From positions 1 through 53,066 of the forward strand of contig CAMNGU010000003.1 in NCBI GenBank assembly GCA_946538525.1: a DNA stretch of 53,066 bases, written 5' to 3'. Origin of the DNA: an uncultured Lachnospiraceae bacterium (GTDB lineage Bacteria; Bacillota; Clostridia; Lachnospirales; Lachnospiraceae). Numbering within the stretch: position 1 is the stretch's first letter; each line of letters begins with the position of its first letter. Under the pieces are notes generated by a model. That model had not been told where the DNA came from and did no database searches. It saw only the letters and a program-made list of their open reading frames with translations. The translations under genes were made by a program, and so were the position numbers. This document shows positions 26,821 through 36,065 of this stretch, in pieces.

Positions 26821-27864
26821 ATGGCTACTTATACAAAGAAATCAAAAAAACCGAATCCAACTAAGGCGTCCATAGCGACGATTGATAAGCATATATCAAC
26901 AGGAACATTTTCCAGAGTATATGTGCTATATGGTCCAGAGAGATATCTCATCACTTCATATCGCGACGCCCTGAAGAAATCACTGATAAATGCAGATGAT
27001 ACCATGAATTTTACTTCCTATAACAGTGATAACTTCAATCTAAACAGCGTGATCAATGACGCTATCACTATGCCATTTTTTGCAGAGCATAGAGTGGTGG
27101 TGGTAGATGGAAGTAAGCTGTTTGAGGGCTCAGAGGATGGATTTATAGATGAACTATCTCAGATGCCAGAATCCAATGTGCTGATTTTCTGCGAGGAAAA
27201 GGTAAATGGAGCAAAGAAAGCTTTCAAACATGCCAACACAAATGAGTTGTTTACCTGTCTAGAATTTCAGACTCCGATGAAGGAAGATCTGGTGAATTGG
27301 CTGGGTAGAATACTAGGTCAGGATGGCCTGAGAGTTAAGCTGTCAGTACCTGAAAAGCTTTTGGAAGCCTGTGGACCAAGCGCTGACATGTACACACTTT
27401 CAAATGAAGCAAGGAAGCTACATGATTATTGCTTAGACAAAGGGATGGTAACATCTGATGATGTGGCTCTTGTCTGTTCAGACTCTGTAGAGGATCAGGT
27501 ATTTGAAATGTGCCGCGCAATATCTCAGGGAAATAGCAATCAGGCCCTTAAGCTTTATAATGACCTGTTGGAGTTAAAGAGAAGTCCGGTAAATACCATA
27601 AATAGAATAGCAGATCAGTATAAGCAACTTCTGACAGTCAGCTATTTGCTCAGTGAGGGCAAAGGAGTCGGTGCAGTTGCAAGCGAGCTAAAGGTTACAG
27701 AATATATTGCTTCTAAGCTCATTTCTCTTAGTAAGAGTATGCCACGGAAAAAGATAATTAAATCCGTGGATAAATGCTACGAAGCAATCTATCTAAATAA
27801 TTCTGGTGGCCTTATCAAAAATGATGCAATAGAAAATCTTATAGTCAGTTTATTATTGGATTAG
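26821..27864 (+). CDS. holA: DNA polymerase III delta subunit
   Basis: A 347-residue clamp-loader subunit. It has the HolA pattern VYVLYGPERYLITSYRDAL near the N-terminus, an AAA-like core (HRVVVVDGSKLFEG, NVLIFCEEKVNGAKKAFK) and a C-terminal helical collar (DQVFEMCRAISQGNSNQALKLYNDLL). It opens the sliding clamp during loading. Context (comEC before, rpsT after) agrees. The ribosome site is weak. Confidence 0.93.
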   Translation: MATYTKKSKKPNPTKASIATIDKHISTGTFSRVYVLYGPERYLITSYRDALKKSLINADDTMNFTSYNSDNFNLNSVINDAITMPFFAEHRVVVVDGSKLFEGSEDGFIDELSQMPESNVLIFCEEKVNGAKKAFKHANTNELFTCLEFQTPMKEDLVNWLGRILGQDGLRVKLSVPEKLLEACGPSADMYTLSNEARKLHDYCLDKGMVTSDDVALVCSDSVEDQVFEMCRAISQGNSNQALKLYNDLLELKRSPVNTINRIADQYKQLLTVSYLLSEGKGVGAVASELKVTEYIASKLISLSKSMPRKKIIKSVDKCYEAIYLNNSGGLIKNDAIENLIVSLLLD

Positions 27865-27874
27865 TAAAAAATAC

Positions 27875-27903
27875 TTGACGATTACCGCGCTCTTTGTTAT
27901 CAT
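27875..27903 (+). promoter_or_regulatory. Sigma-A-type promoter of rpsT
   Basis: TTGACG (27875-27880), 17-base spacer, TATCAT (27898-27903), just after the holA stop. Predicted start near 27910. Confidence 0.75.
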
Positions 27904-27909
27904 GACATT

Positions 27910-28178
27910 TGCTGTAGTTTAAGTAATCTATATGCCCGATATATCTAACCCGTATGTCGAACGTGTCTTGGCTAAGTAGATTTATGGCATGACCAGAAAT
28001 TATCAGTAATTACCAGAGTGAAAGAACGGCTGGCTTTCATGAAGGCAGGTCAGATACAGCTTAATCGTATAAGATTAAAAATGTTCAAATATGTTCAAAT
28101 ATGTTTAAAAATATTCAAACATGATTTGATCAAAAGAGAATAGTAAAAGATTAGATAAAATCCGGAGGAAATTAAGAC
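27910..28178 (+). ncRNA. Long structured 5' leader of rpsT (candidate ribosomal leader)
   Basis: This 314-base gap carries no gene. About 270 bases lie between the promoter and rpsT. An AATCTA near 27923 can pair with TAGATT near 27977, enclosing a branched region. A hairpin CTGGCTTTCATGAAGGCAG lies near 28030-28048. Direct repeats of ATGTTCAAAT run from about 28080 to 28122, followed by CCGGAGGAAAT as the ribosome site. Boundaries and fold are hand-drawn. An autoregulatory S20-binding leader is one reading; a separate small RNA is another. Confidence 0.45.
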
Positions 28179-28445
28179 ATGGCAAATATTAAATCAGCAA
28201 AGAAGAGAATTATCATCAGCAAGAAAAGAGAGATGAGAAATAAGTCTGTAAAGAGCAGAGTTAAGACTATGGTAAAGAAGGTTGAGGCTGCTATCGAGGC
28301 TGGTAACAAGGCAGAGGCAGAGGCTGCTCTCAAGGTTGCTATTTCAGAAATCAGCAAGGCTGCTAACAAGGGTATCTATCACAAGAACACAGCAGCTCGT
28401 AAGATTTCACGTCTCACTGTTGCAGTAAACAAGATTGGTGAGTAA
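28179..28445 (+). CDS. rpsT: 30S ribosomal protein S20
   Basis: An 88-residue, strongly basic and alanine-rich S20 with the family opening MANIKSAKKRIIISKKR and the ending IYHKNTAARKISRLTVAVNK. It binds 16S rRNA early in 30S assembly. Strong ribosome site CGGAGG. It is monocistronic: own promoter at 27875, strong terminator at 28499. Confidence 0.98.
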   Translation: MANIKSAKKRIIISKKREMRNKSVKSRVKTMVKKVEAAIEAGNKAEAEAALKVAISEISKAANKGIYHKNTAARKISRLTVAVNKIGE

Positions 28446-28498
28446 TTACTCGTTATAAAACTTAGATATATTAATCAGTAAATTAATTAATGAGATAG

Positions 28499-28534
28499 AA
28501 AGCTCAATGGATTTAGGTCCGTTGAGCTTTTTTT
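28499..28534 (+). terminator. Rho-independent terminator of rpsT
   Basis: AAAGCTCAATGGA (28499-28511) pairs with TCCGTTGAGCTTT (28518-28530), 6-base loop, followed by a run of T to 28534. Confidence 0.95.
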
Positions 28535-28639
28535 GTACAAAAAATTTAAAGATTCAAATTTTATACTAATGGTTAAATGAAATTCCAAAATTCATACAGT
28601 ATATTAAAGGCAGATGGGACAAAGAAAGGAAAAAAATAA

Positions 28640-30295
28640 ATGGGAAATAAATTTTTTAAGCCCATAATGGCTGCAGATAAAAACATAAGAGTTTTAGAAC
28701 GGCATTTAAATCATTATAGAATAGTCAAATTAAAAGAACGGGAAAAAGAACGGGAAAAAGAACAAGAAAAAAAACAAGAACAAGAAAAATTAAAAGAACA
28801 AAACCAAGATAATCCTAATATTTCCGATATTCAAAAAATTTACAAGTTTCTAAAGGAGGAAGATAAAGAAATGAATTCAAAATATATTAATAATAATTCG
28901 AATCTAAATGATTATGGCAATACAGATGCAGAATATAAAACAGAATCTAATACAAAATCTAATACAGAATCTAATAAAGATATGCCACACAAGTCTTTTG
29001 AACCACATAAGACTCTTAAACCGCTCAATGTAGAATGGTTTCGTTCCGAATGTAAATTGAATAAATATACTCTTGGACTCTCATTTTATCAGGGTGGAAT
29101 ACTTTTTATTAAATATACATCTGACCCAGAGATTATTAGAGTCATGGGATATGCTGATTATGAACCGAATATGTCCAGGTTCGATATAGCCAGAAGGGCA
29201 GTTATGCCAGAGTCAAAGGCAATAGAATTCGATGATATAATTATGATAAAGCCAAGTATAGAAGTAAATTCTGATTCAGAAATGGATTATGCTGAGGCTA
29301 AAAGTATTACCATGAATAGAGCCTTTAGAACTTCTATTCGAGTTTGGCTGGAAACTACAGACTTTAATTCATTTTCAAAGGCAATTAAGCAGAGGGTTAA
29401 GGGACAGGAACAGCTGGACCGAGTACTAATTAATGTATATTCCTACATGGAGAATATGGCTGAGGGAAGACCTCATAACAATAACATACTTGTAGCCGCT
29501 CCAAGTGGTTGCGGAAAGACTGAGACATTTAGAGCAATTAGGGATTATTTTGCTAAGGCACTTCCTGCTATGCCAATATATCAGGTTGATATGACTTCAA
29601 TTACCGAAGAGGGATTTAAGGGCAAAGACACCAAAGCGGTAGTTGCAGAACTTGAGACTGATAAGGGTACAGATGGAATAGGAATTGTATTCCTGGATGA
29701 ATTTGATAAGAAACTGCTTCCTTCTCACGATAGTAAAGGAAATAATATCAATAAGGCGGTACAGTCTCAGCTGCTGACCACCTTTGAAGGTGTTAAGTAT
29801 CCTGATTTAAATGTGGATACAAACAATACATTATTTATAGCTTTAGGCGCATTTGATACTTGCAGAGAAAGCAAGTCGGTAGAGGTAAAGCATATAGGTT
29901 TCGGGGCTGAAAATGAGGGAGGTGAGGATCATTATTCAGCTATAACCAGAAAAGATATAATCGATTTGGGTGCCAGTTATGAGCTTCTAGGAAGATTTGG
30001 AACAATCGTAAATTACCATAAACTTTCAGATGAGGTTGTGGATAGGATAATCAATGGTATGGCGAAGGAGATTGGACAGTCCATTGGTGCCTATGTAAAA
30101 ATCCATGATGATTTCCGCAAAGAATTAAGAGAAAATGCTAATTCCAAATTTGGATGTCGACTTCTTAAGAGTATGATAAATGATTCAGCTATGGAAGCAT
30201 ATCTTGAAATTCAGAGAACTGGAAAAAATCACAGAAAGAGTCAGAAAAGAATGACAATTGAGCTTCAGGGCGAAAATAAATATAGGCTGGGATGA
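28640..30295 (+). CDS. ClpX-like AAA+ ATPase with charged coiled-coil N-terminus
   Basis: A 551-residue protein. Residues 30-60 are a Lys/Glu/Gln-rich coiled coil (REKEREKEQEKKQEQ), then an Asn/Thr/Ser-rich linker to about 115 and an unassigned domain (120-240). The AAA+ core has Walker A APSGCGKT (287-294), Walker B IVFLDEFDK (Asp353, Glu354) and a YELLGRFGTIVNYHKLSDE segment like that in ClpX. A ClpB-type C-terminal domain ends it. It has no ClpX zinc finger, and no IGF loop for ClpP docking was recognised. A textbook AAAGGAGG at 28852-28859 followed by ATG 28871 (Met78) could give a second product without the coiled coil. The function is unknown; protein remodelling is inferred from the fold. 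Confidence 0.82.
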   Translation: MGNKFFKPIMAADKNIRVLERHLNHYRIVKLKEREKEREKEQEKKQEQEKLKEQNQDNPNISDIQKIYKFLKEEDKEMNSKYINNNSNLNDYGNTDAEYKTESNTKSNTESNKDMPHKSFEPHKTLKPLNVEWFRSECKLNKYTLGLSFYQGGILFIKYTSDPEIIRVMGYADYEPNMSRFDIARRAVMPESKAIEFDDIIMIKPSIEVNSDSEMDYAEAKSITMNRAFRTSIRVWLETTDFNSFSKAIKQRVKGQEQLDRVLINVYSYMENMAEGRPHNNNILVAAPSGCGKTETFRAIRDYFAKALPAMPIYQVDMTSITEEGFKGKDTKAVVAELETDKGTDGIGIVFLDEFDKKLLPSHDSKGNNINKAVQSQLLTTFEGVKYPDLNVDTNNTLFIALGAFDTCRESKSVEVKHIGFGAENEGGEDHYSAITRKDIIDLGASYELLGRFGTIVNYHKLSDEVVDRIINGMAKEIGQSIGAYVKIHDDFRKELRENANSKFGCRLLKSMINDSAMEAYLEIQRTGKNHRKSQKRMTIELQGENKYRLG

Positions 30296-30340
30296 AAGGG
30301 CCAGCTGAAACATAAGATATAAATAAGATATAAAAAATTA

Positions 30341-30384
30341 GCTGGTAATTCTGGGTACATATCAGAATTACCAGCCGTTTTTTT
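30341..30384. terminator. Bidirectional terminator between convergent genes
   Basis: GCTGGTAATTCTG (30341-30353) pairs perfectly with CAGAATTACCAGC (30363-30375). A T-run follows on the plus strand (30377-30384) and an A-run precedes it (30333-30338), serving the minus strand. Confidence 0.93.
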
Positions 30385-30435
30385 ATAAATATGAAATCTA
30401 AATAAGAAAATCTAAATTTAAAATGTTTCTGCTTA

Positions 30436-31800
30436 TTATTTCTTAAATACAGTCTTATAGGTTGTTTTAGCTACTTCCTGCACACTTCCAATAATATCAG
30501 CATTGAATACTCCCAGATATTCCAGCCAATCAGCTGATTCGACATATAGGGCTTCTAAGAAAGATTCTTGATCTGTTGGCGCTTTATCAAATATCTTTAC
30601 ACCATCTAAGCCAGCCATATAGTTGAAGACCATCATTTTCTTGAGGGTTTTCTCAGTAGTGTTATCAACTACACCAATTGTAGAATCGATATTATTATTA
30701 ATAACAAATTTCTTAGCTTCTTCTAGGTCGGTGAATAATGGAAGAATATGCTTATCATCCCCAATAAGCATAGGACGAGGACGACCGTAGCCTTCTTCAT
30801 CTTCTTCAACAGTAGTTATATATACATTAGGAGTGTTGGTTATCTCTCTAATAAACTTACAGGTATTTCTTTTGCATCTTGAGATATCACTGCCAGATAA
30901 TACGATATCTAAATCTCTGATGTAGCAATATTTAAATTCATCTTCTCCAGTTTGTATTGTTAAATGAGTTGCATTTGTAAATTTACCAATGTGTTTGGAA
31001 ACATTACTTATAGCAAATACTTTAGCTGGAGCATTTTTAAGCTGAACATCTTTTTCTGCCAGTTTCCTGCTGGTAAAGATTATAGGAATATCATAACGAT
31101 ATGAAGGTATATGTTTACTCTCTACTTCCCAATAGTAAAAATTCTTTGAGTCGAAGAGCTTTTTGATTTCTTCACCAGTCATCTGTATTTCTTTAAAATA
31201 AGCCCATAATGCTTCGAAGAATTCATAACCAGAAATAAGTTTATCATTAATAGTAAAAAGAAGTGGATCAAAACCTTTTGCCTGAGCCAGGATACATACC
31301 AGTGATATAGGAGTGATAGTGTATTCCTCTTCAGGTTCAAATTTCTTCAGCTCTTCTTCAGATGTATAAAAACTCTGAGTGATAATCTTTTCGTCTATCT
31401 TCTGAGTGATACCAATCTGACTTGCATTTTCAGGATATAATAACTGTCCTGAAGGGAGACTGAGAAATAAATCTCTAGTCTCTTCGATGACTTCCTGTCT
31501 GATGGTGTAAAGTAAATCTGTTGGGAGTGGTCCATATTCAGCTATAAAAAAGTTAGGATAATTTTCGCCCATATAAAGCGCACCAAGACATGAGATATCA
31601 TTTAACGCTAGTTTGGTTGTCTTTATTTCAATATCTCCACCCAGGTTTTCCTTTACGGATTCATAATATGCTAAGGCACTTTCTTCAGTTAAGCCACAAA
31701 AGAAGGCACATTGTTTAGCTCTTAATAATTTGCCATCATTATTTAATATATAGATATACTCATTTTCTTCTACAATTTTTTCTAATTCTTCTCTTGTCAT
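30436..31800 (-). CDS. Uncharacterised protein with SseB-like segment
   Basis: A 454-residue soluble, acidic protein with no signal or membrane segment. I do not recognise the whole. The region MLIGDDKHILPLFTDLEEAKKFV (about 355-380 from this start) resembles the core of SseB-type domains, where a phrase like lPLFTDLE is conserved. An earlier region (YIYILNNDGKLLRAKQ) could be a diverged copy. I start at ATG 31800 because AAAGGAAAG lies just upstream on the minus strand; ATG 31827 has none. It is convergent with the AAA+ gene across a shared terminator and has its own promoter. Confidence 0.75.
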   Translation of the reverse strand: MTREELEKIVEENEYIYILNNDGKLLRAKQCAFFCGLTEESALAYYESVKENLGGDIEIKTTKLALNDISCLGALYMGENYPNFFIAEYGPLPTDLLYTIRQEVIEETRDLFLSLPSGQLLYPENASQIGITQKIDEKIITQSFYTSEEELKKFEPEEEYTITPISLVCILAQAKGFDPLLFTINDKLISGYEFFEALWAYFKEIQMTGEEIKKLFDSKNFYYWEVESKHIPSYRYDIPIIFTSRKLAEKDVQLKNAPAKVFAISNVSKHIGKFTNATHLTIQTGEDEFKYCYIRDLDIVLSGSDISRCKRNTCKFIREITNTPNVYITTVEEDEEGYGRPRPMLIGDDKHILPLFTDLEEAKKFVINNNIDSTIGVVDNTTEKTLKKMMVFNYMAGLDGVKIFDKAPTDQESFLEALYVESADWLEYLGVFNADIIGSVQEVAKTTYKTVFKK

Positions 31801-31842
31801 AAATACTTTCCTTTCACTTATTGACATTAAATCATATGATAG

Positions 31843-31872
31843 ATTATAGCATTATGGTTACACTAACAACAA
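31843..31872 (-). promoter_or_regulatory. Promoter of the SseB-like gene
   Basis: Reading the minus strand: TTGTTG (31872-31867), 18-base spacer, TATAAT (31848-31843). It lies 42 bases before the start codon. Confidence 0.55.
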
Positions 31873-31972
31873 TTAATATTTTACACATATCTAGATGCAA
31901 CAACAGCTCAATAATCATATACTTATAATCATAGATTAAATAATTAAATTATTCAGTTAGATGGAGAAATGC

Positions 31973-32041
31973 ATGAATAAGAAATTAAAATTATTTATGT
32001 TGATAGCGAAAAATTTCAAACTAAAGCTGATGGAAAGATAA
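31973..32041 (+). CDS. Candidate 22-residue leader peptide
   Basis: ATG 31973 to TAA 32041 encodes a cationic peptide (MNKKLKLFMLIAKNFKLKL...). GGAGA lies at the right distance (31963-31967), and the stop is 4 bases before the start of the HD hydrolase gene, which has a poor ribosome site of its own. This is consistent with a leader or coupled small protein, but the sequence is short and AT-rich, so chance is possible. Confidence 0.3.
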   Translation: MNKKLKLFMLIAKNFKLKLMER

Positions 32042-32045
32042 GCAG

Positions 32046-32621
32046 ATGACAGAAAATATAATAGAAAATGCAATAGAATATATTGGTGTACTATTTCAGG
32101 GAAATTCAGGAGGGCATGATAGAGAACATACCCTTCGTGTATATAGGAATGCCATGAAAATTGCAGAGGGAGAACAGTGCGACAAACAGATTGTTGCTCT
32201 TGCTGCTTTACTCCACGATGCAGATGATCATAAATTGTTCCACACGGAAAATAATATGAATGCTCGTACCTTTCTAGAAGATAATAATGTATCAGCTGAT
32301 ATGATTCAGAAAATATGTGATGTAATAAATGCAGTATCCTTTAGTAAAAACAAAGGGAAGGTTCCAGAAACTATTGAAGGAAAGATAGTTCAGGATGCTG
32401 ACCGGCTCGATGCGATGGGAGCCATTGGCATAGCAAGAACCTTTGCTTATGGAGGAGAACATGGAAGAACATTATCAGATTCAGTTCAACATTTTTATGA
32501 TAAGCTCCTGCTACTTAAAGATATGATGAATACAAAAACTGCTAAGAAGATTGCAATTAAACGACACGAGTTTCTTGAATCCTTCTTAGCAGAATTAGAT
32601 GTTGAAATAAAATATAAGTAG
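32046..32621 (+). CDS. HD domain phosphohydrolase
   Basis: A 191-residue protein with a complete HD metal site: His28 (DREHTLRVYRN), His57-Asp58 (LLHDADDH) and Asp117 (QDADRLDAMGAIGIAR). The length and the GHDREHT and DADRLDAMGAIG motifs match the stand-alone YedJ/uncharacterised HD hydrolases. The substrate, likely a nucleotide or other phosphoester, is not evident. It is convergent with the YczE-like gene, only 20 bases apart with no clear terminator. Confidence 0.88.
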   Translation: MTENIIENAIEYIGVLFQGNSGGHDREHTLRVYRNAMKIAEGEQCDKQIVALAALLHDADDHKLFHTENNMNARTFLEDNNVSADMIQKICDVINAVSFSKNKGKVPETIEGKIVQDADRLDAMGAIGIARTFAYGGEHGRTLSDSVQHFYDKLLLLKDMMNTKTAKKIAIKRHEFLESFLAELDVEIKYK

Positions 32622-32641
32622 CTTTAAAGCTCTTTGCTATC

Positions 32642-33328
32642 TTATTCAGCTTTATCTTCAGATTTTTTTCCATATCTAAGTGGTTCTGCAATCTTCTTGT
32701 TGAACAGGTCAATAAGTGGTCCCATAAAAAATGCAGTAATGATGGTTCCTACACCTGCGATTGTAGGAATCTTGCTGATATTATTACCAGCGATAACGAA
32801 TAGAACACATCCAATAATAACGCAGACAAGATCTGTGCAGATACGAATATATTTGAATTTACCCAGTTTCCATTTATTTGACATGACTATAGCAACTGCA
32901 TCGTAGGTGGATACTCCCAAGTCAGCAGTCATATAAAGAGCAGAACCAAAGCATATTACTACGATACCAATGATAAGGCATATTACTCGCACTATCATTG
33001 AAGGGTCCGGTATCATCTTCTGCAGGAAATCATAAGTAAACTGGGTTATATATCCCAACAAAAAGAGATTTATAAATGTTGCTATACCGATATTATGTCT
33101 GTCAGCGAATATGCTAAACAGGAGCAAGATAACATTTACAATCACATATAAGGTTCCGAACTTTATAGGTATTAATGCGTCAAGACCACTCATAAGAGAC
33201 TGAAAGGGATCCACGCCCAGAGCAGCCAGTTTAAATACGCCAACACTAATGGCACATATAATAACTCCCACAAGGGACATAATGATTCTTCGTCTTTGTT
33301 CCTTTAAGTAATTTAGTATCTTTCCCAT
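32642..33328 (-). CDS. YczE/YitT-like integral membrane protein
   Basis: A 228-residue protein with about six membrane segments. The motifs GVFKLAALGVDPFQSLMSGL and ALYMTADLGVSTYDAVAIVMS are internal repeats typical of the YczE/YyaS family. GGAGGA lies directly before the ATG on the minus strand. The family role is poorly defined; some members sit next to regulators or antibiotic synthesis genes, but not here. Confidence 0.82.
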   Translation of the reverse strand: MGKILNYLKEQRRRIIMSLVGVIICAISVGVFKLAALGVDPFQSLMSGLDALIPIKFGTLYVIVNVILLLFSIFADRHNIGIATFINLFLLGYITQFTYDFLQKMIPDPSMIVRVICLIIGIVVICFGSALYMTADLGVSTYDAVAIVMSNKWKLGKFKYIRICTDLVCVIIGCVLFVIAGNNISKIPTIAGVGTIITAFFMGPLIDLFNKKIAEPLRYGKKSEDKAE

Positions 33329-33557
33329 ATTTCCTCCGATGTTTATTTTACCAGGACTATTAACAGTTTTTTATAGTTCAAATTTACTTGATATAGATTA
33401 ACTGAAGAAAAATGAGAATAATAGAACATAATTATTTAGTTTTGCCGACTTTTTGTCATTTATATGTCCTTTACGCAGGAAATATAAGAATTGCGATAAA
33501 ATATGATAGATGATAAAATATATGGGGAGTAATTTTGGTAAGTTTGGAGGGCGTTAC

Positions 33558-35789
33558 ATGAAGGATAAATTACAGAATTGGATCAACTGGATTCTCTACG
33601 ATGAACTTATTGACGGAAAGATAAATGCACCAAAGCATTTACTTGGTAATCATGATTATGGTGACGGACAGGTTATCACCTGCTTTAAGCCACATAGTCA
33701 GGGAGTTTCTATCAAGTCTCCAAAGGGTAAGACACTGATTCCGATGGAAAAGATCAGTGAAGAGGGCTTTTATGGAGCATATTTCCCAAAGAAAAAATAT
33801 AAAGGAACAGCTTATAGATTTGTGACAGAGTACTACGATGGTACAACTGTTGAATCTGCAGATCCATATGCATTTGAAGGTCTGTTTACAGATTTTGATG
33901 CATATCTTTTTGCTGAGGGAAAGAACTACGATGTATATAATAAAATGGGTGCTCATCCTATGGAAATCGATGGAGTAAAGGGTACCTACTTTGCTGTATG
34001 GGCACCAGATGCACGCCGAGTATCTGTTGTGGGTGACTTCAATATGTGGGATGGAGCACTGAACCCAATGCAGATTCATAATGTATCTGGAGTTTATGAG
34101 CTCTTTATTCCAGATGTACTTCCTGGAGCTGTTTATAAATATCAGATACTTACTCGTTACGGTGACATTTTATATAAGGCAGATCCATATGGTAACCAGG
34201 ATCAGGTTCGTCCTGACAATGCAAATATAGTTGTTGACATTTCCAAGATTAAATGGACTGATGATAAGTGGATGGAGAACCGCAAGAAACAGGACAGAGT
34301 TGCTAGAATGAAGCAGCCAATGTCAATCTATGAGTGTCACATTGGTTCCTGGAAAAAGAAGATTGAGGATTCGGATTTCGGATTCTATACATATAGAGAA
34401 TATGCGGAAGAGATTGGTAAGTACTTAGTTGATATGGGTTATACACATATTGAGCTTATGGGTATAGCTGAATATCCATTTGACGGATCTTGGGGTTATC
34501 AGGTTACGAATTACTATGCTCCAACATCTCGTTATGGAACACCTGAGGACTTTGCGTACTTCGTTGATCATATGCACAGTCTGGGAATCAGCGTAATCCT
34601 TGATTGGGTACCGGCTCATTTCCCAAGAGATGCACATGGATTGGGAAGATTTGACGGAATGCCTCTTTATGAAAATGCAGATCCTCGTAAGGGAGAGCAT
34701 CCTGATTGGGGTACTTACATTTTCGATTATGGTAGAAATGAGGTTGCAAACTTCCTTACTGCCAACGCTCTCTTCTGGGTTGAGAAGTACCATATTGATG
34801 GTCTTCGTGTGGATGCAGTTGCATCAATGCTTTACCTGGATTATGGAAAGAGAGATGGCGAGTGGGTTGCCAATAAGGATGGCGGAAAAGAGAACCTTGA
34901 GGCTATCGCCCTTCTTCAGAATATAAATACGGTTATGGAGGAAAGAAATCCAGGGGCATATCTTATTGCGGAAGAGTCAACAGCTTGGCCTGGAGTTACA
35001 GCTCCTGCAGATATGAACGGACTTGGCTTCCTGTTCAAATGGAACATGGGCTGGATGAATGACTTCCTTGAGTATATGAAGTTGGATCCATACTTCCGTA
35101 AGTTTAACCACAACAGACTGACATTCTCTCTATCATATACATATGCAGAAAATTATATTTTGGTTATCTCTCACGATGAGGTTGTTCATCTAAAGTGTTC
35201 GATGATCAACAAGATGCCAGGACTTGAATTTGATAAGTTTGCAAATCTTCGTACAGCATATGGATTTATGATGGGACATCCTGGAAAGAAGCTTCTTTTC
35301 ATGGGACAGGAGTTTGCGCAGCTGCGAGAGTGGAGTGAGGCGCGTAGTTTGGATTGGTTCCTGCTGGATAATCCTATGCATAAGGGAATTCAGGAGTATG
35401 TTAAGGATCTGAATCATCTCTATACTCAGTATGATGCTATGTACTTTAACGATAATGAAGTAATGGGCTTCGAGTGGACAAAGGTTGATGATGCAGATAG
35501 TGGAATAGTTGCATTTGTTAGAAGAGGAAAGACAGCTAAGGATCAGCTGATGTTTATCTGTAACTTTGTTCCTGTTGAGAGAAAAGACTATAAGATAGGA
35601 GTTCCTTGCGAAACTACATATAAGGAAATTCTTTCATCAGATGATAAGAAGTATGGTGGACTGGGAAGAAATATTGGTCCAAAGAAAGCCATAAAAGCAA
35701 AGGCTGAGCCTGCAGATAGAATGAAGAATTCTATTACTATAGATGTTCCACCACTATCAGTAACAGTTCTAAAATATGATTATAAGTAA
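33558..35789 (+). CDS. glgB: 1,4-alpha-glucan branching enzyme
   Basis: A 743-residue GH13 enzyme: two N-terminal carbohydrate-binding/CBM48 modules (about 10-215), the TIM barrel and a C-terminal beta domain. The catalytic nucleophile is Asp419 (DGLRVDAV), the acid/base Glu472 (IAEESTAWPG) and the third acid Asp540 (ISHDEVVH). It makes alpha-1,6 branches in glycogen. I start at ATG 33558 after GGAGGG (33546-33551), not at ATG 33510. No other glycogen gene is adjacent. No terminator is visible downstream. Confidence 0.96.
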   Translation: MKDKLQNWINWILYDELIDGKINAPKHLLGNHDYGDGQVITCFKPHSQGVSIKSPKGKTLIPMEKISEEGFYGAYFPKKKYKGTAYRFVTEYYDGTTVESADPYAFEGLFTDFDAYLFAEGKNYDVYNKMGAHPMEIDGVKGTYFAVWAPDARRVSVVGDFNMWDGALNPMQIHNVSGVYELFIPDVLPGAVYKYQILTRYGDILYKADPYGNQDQVRPDNANIVVDISKIKWTDDKWMENRKKQDRVARMKQPMSIYECHIGSWKKKIEDSDFGFYTYREYAEEIGKYLVDMGYTHIELMGIAEYPFDGSWGYQVTNYYAPTSRYGTPEDFAYFVDHMHSLGISVILDWVPAHFPRDAHGLGRFDGMPLYENADPRKGEHPDWGTYIFDYGRNEVANFLTANALFWVEKYHIDGLRVDAVASMLYLDYGKRDGEWVANKDGGKENLEAIALLQNINTVMEERNPGAYLIAEESTAWPGVTAPADMNGLGFLFKWNMGWMNDFLEYMKLDPYFRKFNHNRLTFSLSYTYAENYILVISHDEVVHLKCSMINKMPGLEFDKFANLRTAYGFMMGHPGKKLLFMGQEFAQLREWSEARSLDWFLLDNPMHKGIQEYVKDLNHLYTQYDAMYFNDNEVMGFEWTKVDDADSGIVAFVRRGKTAKDQLMFICNFVPVERKDYKIGVPCETTYKEILSSDDKKYGGLGRNIGPKKAIKAKAEPADRMKNSITIDVPPLSVTVLKYDYK

Positions 35790-35857
35790 ATTCGATTATA
35801 CATATTTATATTTTAAATGATATCTAAATAAATAACTAAAAAAATATACAAAACTTA

Positions 35858-35886
35858 TTGTAGCTTTTATACAATTGAATTATTAT
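35858..35886 (+). promoter_or_regulatory. Possible promoter of first wall-binding protein
   Basis: TTGTAG (35858-35863), 17-base spacer, TATTAT (35881-35886). It would give a leader of about 170 bases. A perfect 14-bp palindrome CATCTATATAGATG lies in that leader at 36008-36021. Confidence 0.45.
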
Positions 35887-36065
35887 ATTAGTCGAGTTAT
35901 AGTTGGTAATAGCATTATTTTGGAGCATTTATAAAGAAATTTATATAGAGATTTATAAGCAAAAATAAAAAAATAAATTTTTTATGCAACAGATTGGTGT
36001 TAAAAAGCATCTATATAGATGTTATATAAGATAAAACTATATTTTTTATAAGGAAAGGGGAAATT

